A stretch of DNA of 64,000 nucleotides, taken from assembly GCF_900107745.1 (NCBI RefSeq), contig NZ_FNRO01000004.1:1-64000 (forward strand). The letters are read 5' to 3'. The stretch is from Variovorax sp. YR216 (lineage in GTDB: Bacteria; Pseudomonadota; Gammaproteobacteria; Burkholderiales; Burkholderiaceae_C). Both the position numbers and the translations under genes were made by a program. This document shows, piece by piece, positions 17,220-25,944 of this stretch (position 1 is the stretch's first letter; every line of letters starts with the position of its first letter). A model generated the notes under the pieces. The model was not told where the DNA came from, did no database searches, and worked only from the letters and a program-made list of their open reading frames with translations.

Positions 17220-17861
17220 CTACTTGATGCGTAGTTGGTCGATGAGATAGGCAGCACCGTCGCTGGTGTGCTTCTCCACGACGTCGCGCAGCGTAGACGA
17301 AGGCTCGAACGCCTCGTGCGCCTTAGCAACGCTCTGAAACCAGGCGGCAACAAACCCAGTGGGAGGGGAAGGTTCGGCCCACAAGCGCTCTCGCTTAGCC
17401 GTCGACGCTGTCCAATTCAAGGCGACTTGGACCCCTATGGCATCCGCAGCGCGCTGCAGGTCTACCCAGAGGGCCTCGCGCGCATCAGCCTGGGCGTGAA
17501 AAAGAATGAGCACCTTCACCAGGGCCTCGCCGGGGTCGTCGCCTTGGGTGTCGACCACGCACAGGGTCCAGCCTTTCAGGAAGACTGGCTCGTCCGCGGG
17601 GATGAACTTCTTGCCAACATCGGAGCCCTGCGCCAGACGCATGGCTTCGGCGTCCTCGAAGTAAAGCTCCACGACACCATCCACATTGAAGACGGGCCTC
17701 CCACCGCTTGCCCACAGCACCTTGTCCACTCGGTTGTGGTTGTACTTAGCGATGCCTTCCATACCCAGCGCAAGCTGTGCGTGAGGGCCGGCCCAGTAGG
17801 CCCTGAAGTCACTCGTTGCCGAGCCCTCCTTCTTCGCAAGAAGGGTCATCCGCTTCATCAT
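17220..17861 (-). CDS. EthD-family protein
   Basis: A 213-residue cytoplasmic protein with two EthD-like repeats. The first (SDFRAYWAGPHAQLALGM) is at residues 15-110 and has the conserved W.G.H pattern that forms the dimeric barrel. The second, more diverged copy is at residues 115-210. No signal peptide. It sits 18 bp from another EthD gene at 17880, so the pair are probably co-transcribed with the OYE flavoprotein. Role unknown; the fold is used for isomerases, monooxygenases and lactone-forming enzymes. Confidence 0.75.
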   Translation of the reverse strand: MMKRMTLLAKKEGSATSDFRAYWAGPHAQLALGMEGIAKYNHNRVDKVLWASGGRPVFNVDGVVELYFEDAEAMRLAQGSDVGKKFIPADEPVFLKGWTLCVVDTQGDDPGEALVKVLILFHAQADAREALWVDLQRAADAIGVQVALNWTASTAKRERLWAEPSPPTGFVAAWFQSVAKAHEAFEPSSTLRDVVEKHTSDGAAYLIDQLRIK

Positions 17862-17879
17862 TTCAACGTCCTGGTCGAC

Positions 17880-18575
17880 TTACAGAATCTGCCGCTCTGC
17901 CACGACGAAGGCCGTGATTTCGGACAAGAAGGTTTTCGCGTGAGCCATCGTCTCCTTGCCCGCATCCGAGCCGAACGCGGCCTCAAGCGTCGCCGCGTCC
18001 TTGAACCACATCTCGACGATTCCATCGATAGGAAGCTCGTCGTAGCTGCACGGGGTGCCCTTCACACGCTCGCGGGCAACGATGACGTTCTGGCGATACC
18101 CGGCGACACCCGACATCCTGCGGACGAAGTCGCCGTGGCGCTTCCACTCACTACGGAAGTCTTCCTCGCTTATCGTCGGCAGTCGCTTGAGGACCGACAT
18201 GCGCTTCAAAAGCTTCGCGCGCTCTTCCTTCGGCGGTACCGGGATGACAACCGATTGCTCGGAGGTGACGATGTGCAGCTCGCCGATGAAGTGCAGCTCG
18301 TCCTTGATGAGGGCTGCGGCCATGCCGCTGTCGTTGAACGCATGATTCGACTGCTTGGGGTCGTCGAACGAAAGCTGCGAGAAGCCATCGAACTTCCACG
18401 GCCCCCTCGCGAATTCAATGCCCCGCTGCAGCCTATCAACCACTGGGTTTTGCCAATACTCGCGCAGATTGGGTGCTTGGCGGGCAAGCGCACCATGGTT
18501 CTCGCGCCAATAGGCGTTGAAGTCGTCGAACGTCCAGTCGGCCTTCTTGCGAATCAAGCCCATACGTACAGTCAT
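17880..18575 (-). CDS. EthD-family protein
   Basis: A 231-residue cytoplasmic protein with tandem EthD-like halves: TFDDFNAYWRENHGALARQA near the N-terminus and SEEDFRSEWKRHGDFVRRMS near residue 135. Both halves keep the aromatic-plus-His core of the family. The ATG at 18575 is preceded by AAAGGA; a TTG at 18590 would add five residues. It is the first of three consecutive EthD genes downstream of the OYE gene, 11 bp apart, indicating an operon. Substrate unknown. Confidence 0.78.
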   Translation of the reverse strand: MTVRMGLIRKKADWTFDDFNAYWRENHGALARQAPNLREYWQNPVVDRLQRGIEFARGPWKFDGFSQLSFDDPKQSNHAFNDSGMAAALIKDELHFIGELHIVTSEQSVVIPVPPKEERAKLLKRMSVLKRLPTISEEDFRSEWKRHGDFVRRMSGVAGYRQNVIVARERVKGTPCSYDELPIDGIVEMWFKDAATLEAAFGSDAGKETMAHAKTFLSEITAFVVAERQIL

Positions 18576-18586
18576 GATGTGTCCTT

Positions 18587-19762
18587 TCAATTGGAGGGAG
18601 AGACCAGCTGCTCAGCTGCTTGTGCGCGAGCTCGTGCCAGTCCAGGCGCTCGCTTGGCCAGCCAGACACCGTGTCGCACCGGCCAGCGTTGATATTTCGG
18701 GTCCACTCCAAGCGTCGTCGCCGCGTGGTGAGCCCAGTACGGGTCGAACAATGCTTCGCGCCCAAGAGCGATGAGGTCCGCCTTGCCTTCTTGGAGCACC
18801 GCTTCCGCTTGGCTAGCGTCGACAATCATTCCGACCGCCTGGGTTGGAACATTGGCGTCGTGGCGGATGCGTTCCGAGAACGGCACCTGAAAGCCCAAAC
18901 CCCGAGGCACGGGGAGAGCCCGCGTTTCCTCGGTCAGACCTCCGGAGGAGCAGTCGATGACGTCGACGCCTAGCTGAGCAAGCTCGCGAGCGAGGACCAC
19001 GGAGTCGTCCAGGCTCCAGCCATCGACGCTTCCGTCGACCGCCGAGAGACGGGCGAAGAGCGGTTTGCCGGCAGGCCAGGCGTCGCGGACCCGAGATGCG
19101 ACCTCGAGTGCCAGCCTCATCCGGCCATTCAGGTCACCGCCCCATTCATCTTTTCGGTGGTTCGAGTTCGGCGACAGGAAGCTGGCCACCAGGTACCCGT
19201 GCCCGAAGTGAAGTTCCACCACGTCAAAGCCTGCCTTGTCTGCCCGCACGGTTGCATCCACGAAGCGCTGGATGACCTCCTCGATTTCTTGAGCATTCAT
19301 CGCGCGGGGGGCCGACCAACCGGGACCGGCTGCCAGCGCGCTCGGGCCCAACCGTTGCCAAGGCTCTGCGTCGCTTTGCATCACTTCGTCGGTCAGTGCC
19401 GCACCACCTTCCCACAGTGGCTGGCTGCCCGACTTTCGGCCGGCGTGAGCCAGCTGAACCCCAATTGCGCCATCATTGGCATGCACGAAGTCGACCACGG
19501 ACTTCAGCGGCTCGATTTGGCTGTCGTCCCAGAGGCCCAAGTCCGCCGTCCCAATACGCCCGCGGGGGTCGACGGCGGTGCTTTCCGTGAGGATGAGGGC
19601 CGCCCCGCCCAGTGCAAACTTGCCGAGATGAACCATATGCCAAGGCGTCGCCCGCCCGGCTTCAGCGGCGTGCTGGCACATCGGCGAAATGACAATGCGG
19701 TTCTTCAGTTCCAGGTCGCGAAGCTTTAGAGGCTGGAAGAGCAGCGGGTCAGGAGTTGTCAT
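18587..19762 (-). CDS. OYE-family NADH:flavin oxidoreductase (YqjM-like)
   Basis: A 391-residue FMN-binding TIM-barrel oxidoreductase. The N-terminal PLKLRDLELKNRIVISPMCQ carries the Cys of YqjM-type enzymes. QLAHAGRK and ELHFGHGYLVASFLSPNSN carry the active-site His and Tyr segments, and the C-terminal DLIALGREALFDPYWAHHAA binds the FMN phosphate. The sequence pattern also resembles the C-terminal half of salicylyl-CoA 5-hydroxylase/aminobenzoyl-CoA monooxygenase-reductase, which is missing from the flavin monooxygenase at 8036. It may instead be an ene-reductase for an unsaturated ring compound. It is first in line before three EthD genes. The start at 19762 is set by the family; a much longer upstream extension is a shadow. 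Confidence 0.9.
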   Translation of the reverse strand: MTTPDPLLFQPLKLRDLELKNRIVISPMCQHAAEAGRATPWHMVHLGKFALGGAALILTESTAVDPRGRIGTADLGLWDDSQIEPLKSVVDFVHANDGAIGVQLAHAGRKSGSQPLWEGGAALTDEVMQSDAEPWQRLGPSALAAGPGWSAPRAMNAQEIEEVIQRFVDATVRADKAGFDVVELHFGHGYLVASFLSPNSNHRKDEWGGDLNGRMRLALEVASRVRDAWPAGKPLFARLSAVDGSVDGWSLDDSVVLARELAQLGVDVIDCSSGGLTEETRALPVPRGLGFQVPFSERIRHDANVPTQAVGMIVDASQAEAVLQEGKADLIALGREALFDPYWAHHAATTLGVDPKYQRWPVRHGVWLAKRAPGLARARAQAAEQLVSPSN

Positions 19763-19779
19763 GATGGAATCCGAGAAGC

Positions 19780-20715
19780 TCAGGTAGAAGACGAAGGAGT
19801 AGCGGGCTGCTGCCGAGTGCCGAGGTAGGTGCCGGCCATCACGGCAACGAAACCTGCCAAGTGCCACGCGGTGAGACGCTCGTCCAGCAGGATGGCGGCG
19901 AAGAGAACGCCGAAGACGGGAACCCAGTACAGGAAGACCGCCGTGCGGGCCACCCCAATGCTGGCAATGGCTCTGTTCCAAAGCAGGTTGCTTAGAGCAG
20001 TGGCCATGACGCCGGAGAACAGAATGAGTGCCCATTGCCACCAGCCAGGAAAGAGCACTTCCAAGTCCAGAGATGGGCTTCCGACGGCGGCCTGCACAAC
20101 CAGCATCGAGGTGCCGACCAAGTAGATGGCCCAGCTGATGGTCAGAGGGTGCAAGCACTTCGCCAGGCGCTGCACAAGCGCCCCGCCGGCGGCGAAGCTC
20201 ACGACACCCGCAACCAACATTAGGTCACCGGTGCTTGCGCGGGAAAGCCCGGCCCCAGGGTGACTCAGGACAACGGCCGCAACGCCGCCGAATCCCAGGG
20301 CCACGCCCAGCATCCGCTGCACTGACAAGCTCTCCCGGAACATGAACGCAGCAAGGACCGCTGACACCAGAGGGCTCAGCGCCATGATGAGGGCACCGTT
20401 GGTGGCGGTAGAGCGCTGCAGCCCTTCTGCAAACAGCAGTTGGTTCAGATAGACCATGAGGACACCGCAGACGAGCAGCGTGCGAACCTGCTTCCAGCTC
20501 ATGTCTCGGACAACGCAACGCTTCCAAAGCAAGATTGCAGACAGCACGGCAAGGGCCACAACCATCCGCAGCGCAGCAAGCATCGACGTGTCGAAGCTGT
20601 GGGTGAGTTGCTTCACAACGGCGACGTTCAGCCCCCAAATCGCCATTGCAGCGATGAGGGTCATCTGGACCGCAAGCGCCTGCCGGCCTGCGGTGTTCGA
20701 CGTTTCGACGCTCAT
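19780..20715 (-). CDS. EamA/DMT-superfamily transporter
   Basis: A 311-residue inner-membrane protein with ten predicted helices arranged as two EamA repeats, the first starting AVQMTLIAAMAIWGLNVAVV and the second near residue 160. The conserved LSALLF-like glycine/proline pattern of drug/metabolite exporters is present. Its start overlaps the end of the MFS gene by 4 bp. It could export or import an intermediate of the pathway; direction and substrate are unknown. Confidence 0.88.
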   Translation of the reverse strand: MSVETSNTAGRQALAVQMTLIAAMAIWGLNVAVVKQLTHSFDTSMLAALRMVVALAVLSAILLWKRCVVRDMSWKQVRTLLVCGVLMVYLNQLLFAEGLQRSTATNGALIMALSPLVSAVLAAFMFRESLSVQRMLGVALGFGGVAAVVLSHPGAGLSRASTGDLMLVAGVVSFAAGGALVQRLAKCLHPLTISWAIYLVGTSMLVVQAAVGSPSLDLEVLFPGWWQWALILFSGVMATALSNLLWNRAIASIGVARTAVFLYWVPVFGVLFAAILLDERLTAWHLAGFVAVMAGTYLGTRQQPATPSSST

Positions 20716-21899
20716 GGACGACCTCTCCGTTTGACAAGCACTGCAAAGGAGAGTCCGAGCAGCAGAAGCCCAATGGCCGATACCGAGTACACGGCGGGAG
20801 CCGTGTACTGGTCAACCAACCAGGCTGCGCCCAGAACGCCAATCGACTGCCCCAGAAATAGGCTGCAGGCAAAGAGTGACACCGCCGTGCCGCGAGCCCA
20901 CGGCGCCATCTGCGTCGCATTGGTCTGCAGGGTGTTGTGCAACGCGTAAAACCCGAAGCCGGCCAGGAAGCAAGCCGGTGGCACGAAGTACCAGCTCGGC
21001 GCGAGTGCCATCGTTCCGAATGCCGCCGCCGTGGCGATGCCGCCTATGCGAGCAAGGCCTGTTTCACCCCACCGCCGCAGCATCCGCCGCGCGGTGCGGC
21101 TGTACGACAGACCGCCGATTCCGTAGAGCGCCACCACGCCGCCCGCTGTCGGCATCGACAGGCCGAAGCGCAGATGAAGGTCACTTGGGATGAACGCCAA
21201 CGCGCTGAACGCCAGTGCACCCTCAATCGCCGTGACCAACAGAACGACTCTCGGCCAGCGCGAACCCACGACCGACTTGATGCCATTGAGTAGTCCCATC
21301 GGGGCGCATTGCTTCACCCGCGGGTCGAAAATGACGCGACTAACCAGCAGCGCGCCGCTGACCGCGAAGATGGCGGCAAGTCCTACAAATGCGGAGCGCC
21401 AGCCGAAGGCATCGGCCAAGAGGCCTCCCGCCCACTGGCCAGTAATCATCCCGAAGACGGTTGCACCCAGCAGCTGAGCGAGCACGGCCTGTCGGTCTTC
21501 GTAGGCCACGCTGTCACCAATCCAAGCCATGGTGAGTGGAATGATTCCGGCTGCGGCGGCACCTGAGAGTGCGCGGCTTGCGACCAGCCATTCCAGGTTA
21601 GGTGACGCCGCAGCCAAGGCGCTACCGACGGTGCATGCCAAAGTGGCCAGACCAATGACCTTGACCTTGCCAAAGCGGTCGCCCAGGGGCCCGTAGAACA
21701 GCTGGAGCACCCCATATGCAAGCGCGAATGCGGAGATGGCCCTTGCCGCCTGACCAGCCGTCGCGGCGAACTCCTGTGCCAGCGCCGGAAGCATGGCGTC
21801 GCAGATTCGCATAGAGGCCATGCTCGTGAAAGCACAGCACCCTACGAGCCAGAGCTTTGCTGACCAATCATTCAAGGAGACAACTTCAGACTTCTGCAT
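20712..21899 (-). CDS. MFS transporter
   Basis: A 395-residue twelve-helix major facilitator. The loop 2-3 signature YGPLGDRFGKVKVIG is clear, and the second half mirrors the first after a central loop. The ATG at 21899 has AGGAGAAGAC upstream; an upstream in-frame start at 21932 would overlap the CoA-transferase region. It lies between the EamA gene and the CoA-transferase genes, so uptake or release of a pathway acid is likely. Substrate unknown. Confidence 0.88.
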   Translation of the reverse strand: MQKSEVVSLNDWSAKLWLVGCCAFTSMASMRICDAMLPALAQEFAATAGQAARAISAFALAYGVLQLFYGPLGDRFGKVKVIGLATLACTVGSALAAASPNLEWLVASRALSGAAAAGIIPLTMAWIGDSVAYEDRQAVLAQLLGATVFGMITGQWAGGLLADAFGWRSAFVGLAAIFAVSGALLVSRVIFDPRVKQCAPMGLLNGIKSVVGSRWPRVVLLVTAIEGALAFSALAFIPSDLHLRFGLSMPTAGGVVALYGIGGLSYSRTARRMLRRWGETGLARIGGIATAAAFGTMALAPSWYFVPPACFLAGFGFYALHNTLQTNATQMAPWARGTAVSLFACSLFLGQSIGVLGAAWLVDQYTAPAVYSVSAIGLLLLGLSFAVLVKRRGRP

Positions 21900-21928
21900 G
21901 TCTTCTCCTGCGCCGCGGTCCTGCCCTT

Positions 21929-22567
21929 TCACCGCAGTGCCGCACCAAGAGTTAGAGCTGCGTCGGTTGCATCGATGACTTCCTGAACGGCTACGCCGGG
22001 CGCGGTCTCCTCAAGCACCAGACCAGCTTCAGTCGGCCGGATGACCGCGAGTTCGGTGACGACCAGGTCGACTCTGCGAATTGACGTCAGCGGCAGCGTG
22101 CAGCGGGGAACAAGCTTCGAACCGTTGCGCGAGCGATGGGTCATGGCCACGATGACGCGACGTGCGCCCGTGACCAAGTCCATCGCGCCGCCCATCCCGG
22201 GAATCTTCTCGCCGGGCACCATCCAGTTGGCCAGGCGCCCCTCCTCATCGACCTCCAGGCCCCCGAGCACAGTGACGTCCAGATGCCCGCCTCTTATGAG
22301 CCCAAAGGAGAAAGCGGAATCGAAGGCGCAGGCACCAGGCAGAGCGCCAACTGGCCGCCCACCGGCATCGATGAGGTTCACGTCTTCAAAGCCTTCTCCA
22401 GGCAGCGGGCTCATGCCCATGATGCCGTTCTCGGAGTGAAAGAAAACGTGCAGCGACGTCGGGAGATATTTCGCAACCAGCGTGGGTAGGCCGATACCCA
22501 GATTCACCCGGTCGCCGTCCTTGAGCTCCGCAGCGACCCGCCTGGCGATTACTTCGCGTCCGTTCAT
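21929..22567 (-). CDS. 3-oxoacid CoA-transferase subunit B
   Basis: A 212-residue beta subunit of a family I CoA-transferase. The catalytic Glu lies in HSENGIMGM, and the glycine-rich GIGLPTLVAKYL and VTGARRVIVAMTH segments are standard. It pairs with subunit A (4-bp overlap). With fumarylacetoacetase directly upstream, its likely job is to activate acetoacetate with CoA from succinyl-CoA so that carbon enters acetyl-CoA, as in SCOT. A beta-ketoadipate role is less likely because no protocatechuate pathway genes are nearby. Confidence 0.9.
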   Translation of the reverse strand: MNGREVIARRVAAELKDGDRVNLGIGLPTLVAKYLPTSLHVFFHSENGIMGMSPLPGEGFEDVNLIDAGGRPVGALPGACAFDSAFSFGLIRGGHLDVTVLGGLEVDEEGRLANWMVPGEKIPGMGGAMDLVTGARRVIVAMTHRSRNGSKLVPRCTLPLTSIRRVDLVVTELAVIRPTEAGLVLEETAPGVAVQEVIDATDAALTLGAALR

Positions 22568-23223
22568 GAGGCACGCTCCTTTCCAACAAGGACGTGGACC
22601 AGCACGCCAGGAGTGACCACTGTGTCAGGGCTAATCATTCCGACAGGAACGATGCTTTCCGAATCGGCAATCGTCGTCTTCGCAGCCATCGCCATCAACG
22701 GATTGAAGTTGCGGGCTGTCAGCGTGTATTCGAGGTTGCCGTAGTAGTCGGCTCGCTTGGCAGCAATGAACGAGAAGTCCGCCTTCAGCGCCGTCTCGAC
22801 AAGGTACGCGCGGCCTTCGACCTCCAAGGTCTGCTTGCCGTCAGCCACCGCAGTGCCGACGCCGGTGGGCGTGAGGACGCCGCCCAGGCCGAAGCCGCCG
22901 GCGCGGATGCGCTCTGCCAGAGTCCCCTGGGGCACGAGTTCCACGCTGATGCGCCCATCGAGCATGTATTGCTGCGTCACCTCGTTGGTCCCGATGTGGC
23001 TGGCAATCACCTTGGTCACAAGGCCGGCATCGATGAGCCGCCCCACGCCCACGCCGGGCCTGGCCGTGTCGTTGCTTATCAGCGTCAGGTCCTTCCTGCG
23101 CTGGCGGACCAGTTCGTCTATCAGCCGCATCGGACTGCCGACGCCCATGAACCCGCCCACCATCACTACCGCCCCGTCTGGGACCATCGCAACTGCCTGC
23201 TCGAGCGGGACGGGCCGTTTCAT
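22564..23223 (-). CDS. 3-oxoacid CoA-transferase subunit A
   Basis: A 219-residue alpha subunit. The nucleotide-like CoA-binding GGFMGVGSPMRL and the SNDTARPGVGVGRLIDAGLV stretch are typical. The ATG at 23223 is preferred; it overlaps the stop of fumarylacetoacetase by 4 bp, so fahA, subunit A and subunit B are translated together. This tight coupling supports acetoacetate as the CoA acceptor. Confidence 0.9.
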   Translation of the reverse strand: MKRPVPLEQAVAMVPDGAVVMVGGFMGVGSPMRLIDELVRQRRKDLTLISNDTARPGVGVGRLIDAGLVTKVIASHIGTNEVTQQYMLDGRISVELVPQGTLAERIRAGGFGLGGVLTPTGVGTAVADGKQTLEVEGRAYLVETALKADFSFIAAKRADYYGNLEYTLTARNFNPLMAMAAKTTIADSESIVPVGMISPDTVVTPGVLVHVLVGKERAS

Positions 23224-24491
23224 GGTGCCACCACTGTTCCCGAGCACTCGCCGAGGCCGATACGCACTGCCCCGTCGGCTGCGCACCATCCCCGCAAGGT
23301 AAGCGTGTCGCCGTCCTCGAGGAAGCTGCGCACCTCGCCGTTAGGCAGCTTGACCGGGTTCTTGCCACTGACGGTCAGCTCCATCATCGAACCCGCTTCG
23401 CTCTCGGCCGGCCCGGACAGGGTTCCAGAGCCCAGGAGGTCGCCGGGCTGCAGGTTGCAGCCGTTGACTGTGTGGTGGGCGACCAGTTGCGCAGGTGTCC
23501 AGTAGGCCGCGCGTGTGGTGTTCGTTGCTGATAGACGCACCGGAGCTTCACCCGCTTCCCGCATCTTGGCGGTTTGCAACAAGACTTCCAGCGTGATGGA
23601 GAACGCACCCTTTGCACGATTCGCTTCGCTGTCCAGGTACGCAAGAGGCTGCGGGTCCTCCGCCGGGCGCTCGAATGGCGCACGGAAAGGTGCCAGCGCC
23701 TCCATGGTCACCATCCAGGGCGACAACGTGCTTGCGAAGTTCTTGGACAGGAACGGGCCCAGTGGCTGGTATTCCCAGCCTTGAATATCCCGTGCAGACC
23801 AGTCGTTGAACAGGGTCACACCGAAGAGATGGGCTTCAGCATTGCCAATCTCGATGGGCTCCCCTTGTTCGTTGCCGGCGCCGATGAACCAGCCCAGTTC
23901 CAATTCATAGTCCAGGCGTTTGGAGGGGCCGAAGGTCGGCACCTGTGCATCGGGAGCCTTCGTTTGGCCGCGCGGCCGCTTGAACGAACCGCCGCTCACC
24001 CCGATGGATGACGCGCGACCGTGATAGCCGATGGGCACCCACTTGTAGTTCGGCAGCAGTGGGTTGTCCGGACGGAACTGCTTGCCGACAGTCGTCGCGT
24101 GGTGGACGCTCGTGTAGAAGTCGGTGTAGTCGCCTACGCGGCACGGAACCGTGTATTCGCATTCATCCTGGGGGACCAAAGCGCGCGTCCACGCGGGACG
24201 TTGAGCGCTACCTTCGCGCAGGCCTTCGGAAATCTTGCGGCGCAGCGCCTGCCTGGCCTCTGGCGTTGCCGCCATGACGACGTTCATGTCGTCGGTATCA
24301 ATCAGGCCAACGGCGCGCAGGTCCAGAACCTTGTCGCCGATGGCCACACCGATTTTCCAACCGCCTTCGATGCCGCCTCTCTTGAAGCGTCCGAACGGCA
24401 AATTTTGGATGGGAAAGTCGCAGCCTGCCTCGTTGGCAGACGTGACCCAGCTCTTAAGCTTCGGGTCGTGGGTGGCGTCGATGTCGTACAT
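23220..24491 (-). CDS. fahA: Fumarylacetoacetase
   Basis: A 423-residue fumarylacetoacetate hydrolase of the long, SH3-plus-catalytic-domain type. Signatures: DFYTSVHHATTVGKQFR with the metal/active-site His region, GYHGRASSI, ELGWFIGAGNEQGEPI with metal-binding Glu, and LFNDWSARDIQGWEYQPLGP. It splits fumarylacetoacetate to fumarate and acetoacetate, ending the homogentisate pathway. The ATG at 24491 leaves a 16-bp gap after homogentisate dioxygenase and it is co-translated with the CoA-transferase that follows. Confidence 0.95.
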   Translation of the reverse strand: MYDIDATHDPKLKSWVTSANEAGCDFPIQNLPFGRFKRGGIEGGWKIGVAIGDKVLDLRAVGLIDTDDMNVVMAATPEARQALRRKISEGLREGSAQRPAWTRALVPQDECEYTVPCRVGDYTDFYTSVHHATTVGKQFRPDNPLLPNYKWVPIGYHGRASSIGVSGGSFKRPRGQTKAPDAQVPTFGPSKRLDYELELGWFIGAGNEQGEPIEIGNAEAHLFGVTLFNDWSARDIQGWEYQPLGPFLSKNFASTLSPWMVTMEALAPFRAPFERPAEDPQPLAYLDSEANRAKGAFSITLEVLLQTAKMREAGEAPVRLSATNTTRAAYWTPAQLVAHHTVNGCNLQPGDLLGSGTLSGPAESEAGSMMELTVSGKNPVKLPNGEVRSFLEDGDTLTLRGWCAADGAVRIGLGECSGTVVAP

Positions 24492-24507
24492 GGTCTCAAT
24501 TCCTCCG

Positions 24508-25818
24508 TCAGGCAGGCTTGAACTGGTCCTTGAGTCCCGCCCAGCAGTTGGCGTAGTCCTCATCCAGCGGGGCCTTGATGAGGGCAAAGGGAGTTGGAAT
24601 GAAGCGGTAGCGGCTCTCGAACATGAAGGCCAGTGTGTTGTCCAGCTTCTGCGGCTTCAGGTCGACGCTCGAGGCCTTCTCGAAGGCCTCTTCGTCAGGG
24701 CCGTGGGGCACCATGGCGTTGTGCAGGCTCGCACCGCCCGGTTTGAATCCGCCCGGTTTCGCGTCGTATTCGCCGTAGACCAAGCCCATGAACTCACTCA
24801 TGAGGTTGCGGTGATACCAAGGCGGGCGGAAGGTGTCCTCCATCACCAACCAGCGCGGCGGGAAGATGACGAAGTCGCAGTTGGCCGTGCCAGGCGTGTC
24901 GCTGGGCGAAGTCAGCACGGTAAAGATGGACGGGTCCGGGTGGTCGAAGCTGATGGACCCGATGGTCATGAAGTTGACCGTGTCGTACTTGACCGGCGCC
25001 AGGTTGCCGTGCCACGCGACAACATTGAACGGCGTGCCCTTGGTTGGCGCGCGCCAGAAGCGACCGCCGAACTTCTTCACCAGCTCATAAGGCACGTTTT
25101 CATCTTCGAAAGCGGCGACCGGAGCGAGGAAGTCGCGGGCATTTGCAAGCCCATTCGAGCCGATGGGGCCGAGCTCCGGCAGTCGGAACTGCGCGCCGTA
25201 GTTCTCGCACACGTATCCGCGCGACGGGCCGTCTGGTACAGCGACCTTGAATGCCACCCCGCGAGGCAATACGGCAATTTCGCCGGGCTTGACATCAAGA
25301 ATGCCCAATTCAGTCGTGATGACCAGACGCCCCTGTTGGGGCACGACGAGCAACTCGCCATCTGCATTCACGAACGCGCGCTTGTCCATGGACCTCGTTG
25401 CCAAGTACACAAGCGAGCCAACGCCCGATTGCGCATCCGCATCGCCGTTGGCCGCCAGCGTTCGCATACCGTCTACGAAGTCAACCTCGGCTCCCTTCTC
25501 GAAGGGAATCGGGTGCCAACGCATCGGCTCGGGTGGAAGCTGCGTTTCCCGGCTGCCGCCTGTCGTCCACAACGGCTGGCTGTACGCCTCGTACCGACCG
25601 GCCACCACCGAAGGCTGACGCCGGTACATCCATGTGCGGCGGTTCTCATGCCTGGGGGCCGTGAAGGCTGTGCCCGAGATGAGCTCGGGGTACAGGTCGA
25701 AAGGCGCCCTCTGCGGGCTATTGCGCCCTTGAGGCAGGGCGCCGGGCACGGCCTCGGTGGCGTATTCATTGCCGAAGCCGCTCTGATAGCGACGCTCCGA
25801 GTTCAGACGGTCGTTCAC
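24508..25818 (-). CDS. hmgA: Homogentisate 1,2-dioxygenase
   Basis: A 436-residue Fe(II) dioxygenase that cleaves homogentisate to maleylacetoacetate. The N-terminal [20 protein letters not shown] signature and the late [13 protein letters not shown] and [13 protein letters not shown] regions are diagnostic. The gene is immediately followed by fahA, then a CoA-transferase, and a maiA paralogue lies further along the same strand. No 4-hydroxyphenylpyruvate dioxygenase gene is in the window, so homogentisate here may come from a route other than tyrosine. A 126-bp gap upstream separates it from the MBL gene and may contain a promoter. Confidence 0.97.
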   Translation of the reverse strand: MNDRLNSERRYQSGFGNEYATEAVPGALPQGRNSPQRAPFDLYPELISGTAFTAPRHENRRTWMYRRQPSVVAGRYEAYSQPLWTTGGSRETQLPPEPMRWHPIPFEKGAEVDFVDGMRTLAANGDADAQSGVGSLVYLATRSMDKRAFVNADGELLVVPQQGRLVITTELGILDVKPGEIAVLPRGVAFKVAVPDGPSRGYVCENYGAQFRLPELGPIGSNGLANARDFLAPVAAFEDENVPYELVKKFGGRFWRAPTKGTPFNVVAWHGNLAPVKYDTVNFMTIGSISFDHPDPSIFTVLTSPSDTPGTANCDFVIFPPRWLVMEDTFRPPWYHRNLMSEFMGLVYGEYDAKPGGFKPGGASLHNAMVPHGPDEEAFEKASSVDLKPQKLDNTLAFMFESRYRFIPTPFALIKAPLDEDYANCWAGLKDQFKPA

Positions 25819-25944
25819 GCTTTACTCCTTTACAGGTTTGCGGACGGCCAATCCCTCGGATGTAGGGACGAGCCGACCCATTCGCGCCAACTTGAAGGTC
25901 AGCGCGAGCCGAAAGAACAGATGCTTGTGGACTGGAGGAGAGCT

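Noticed and set aside
17235..18692. 485-residue open frame on the plus strand
   Set aside because: Antisense to the EthD genes. The translated protein is Leu/Arg/His-rich with no fold signature.
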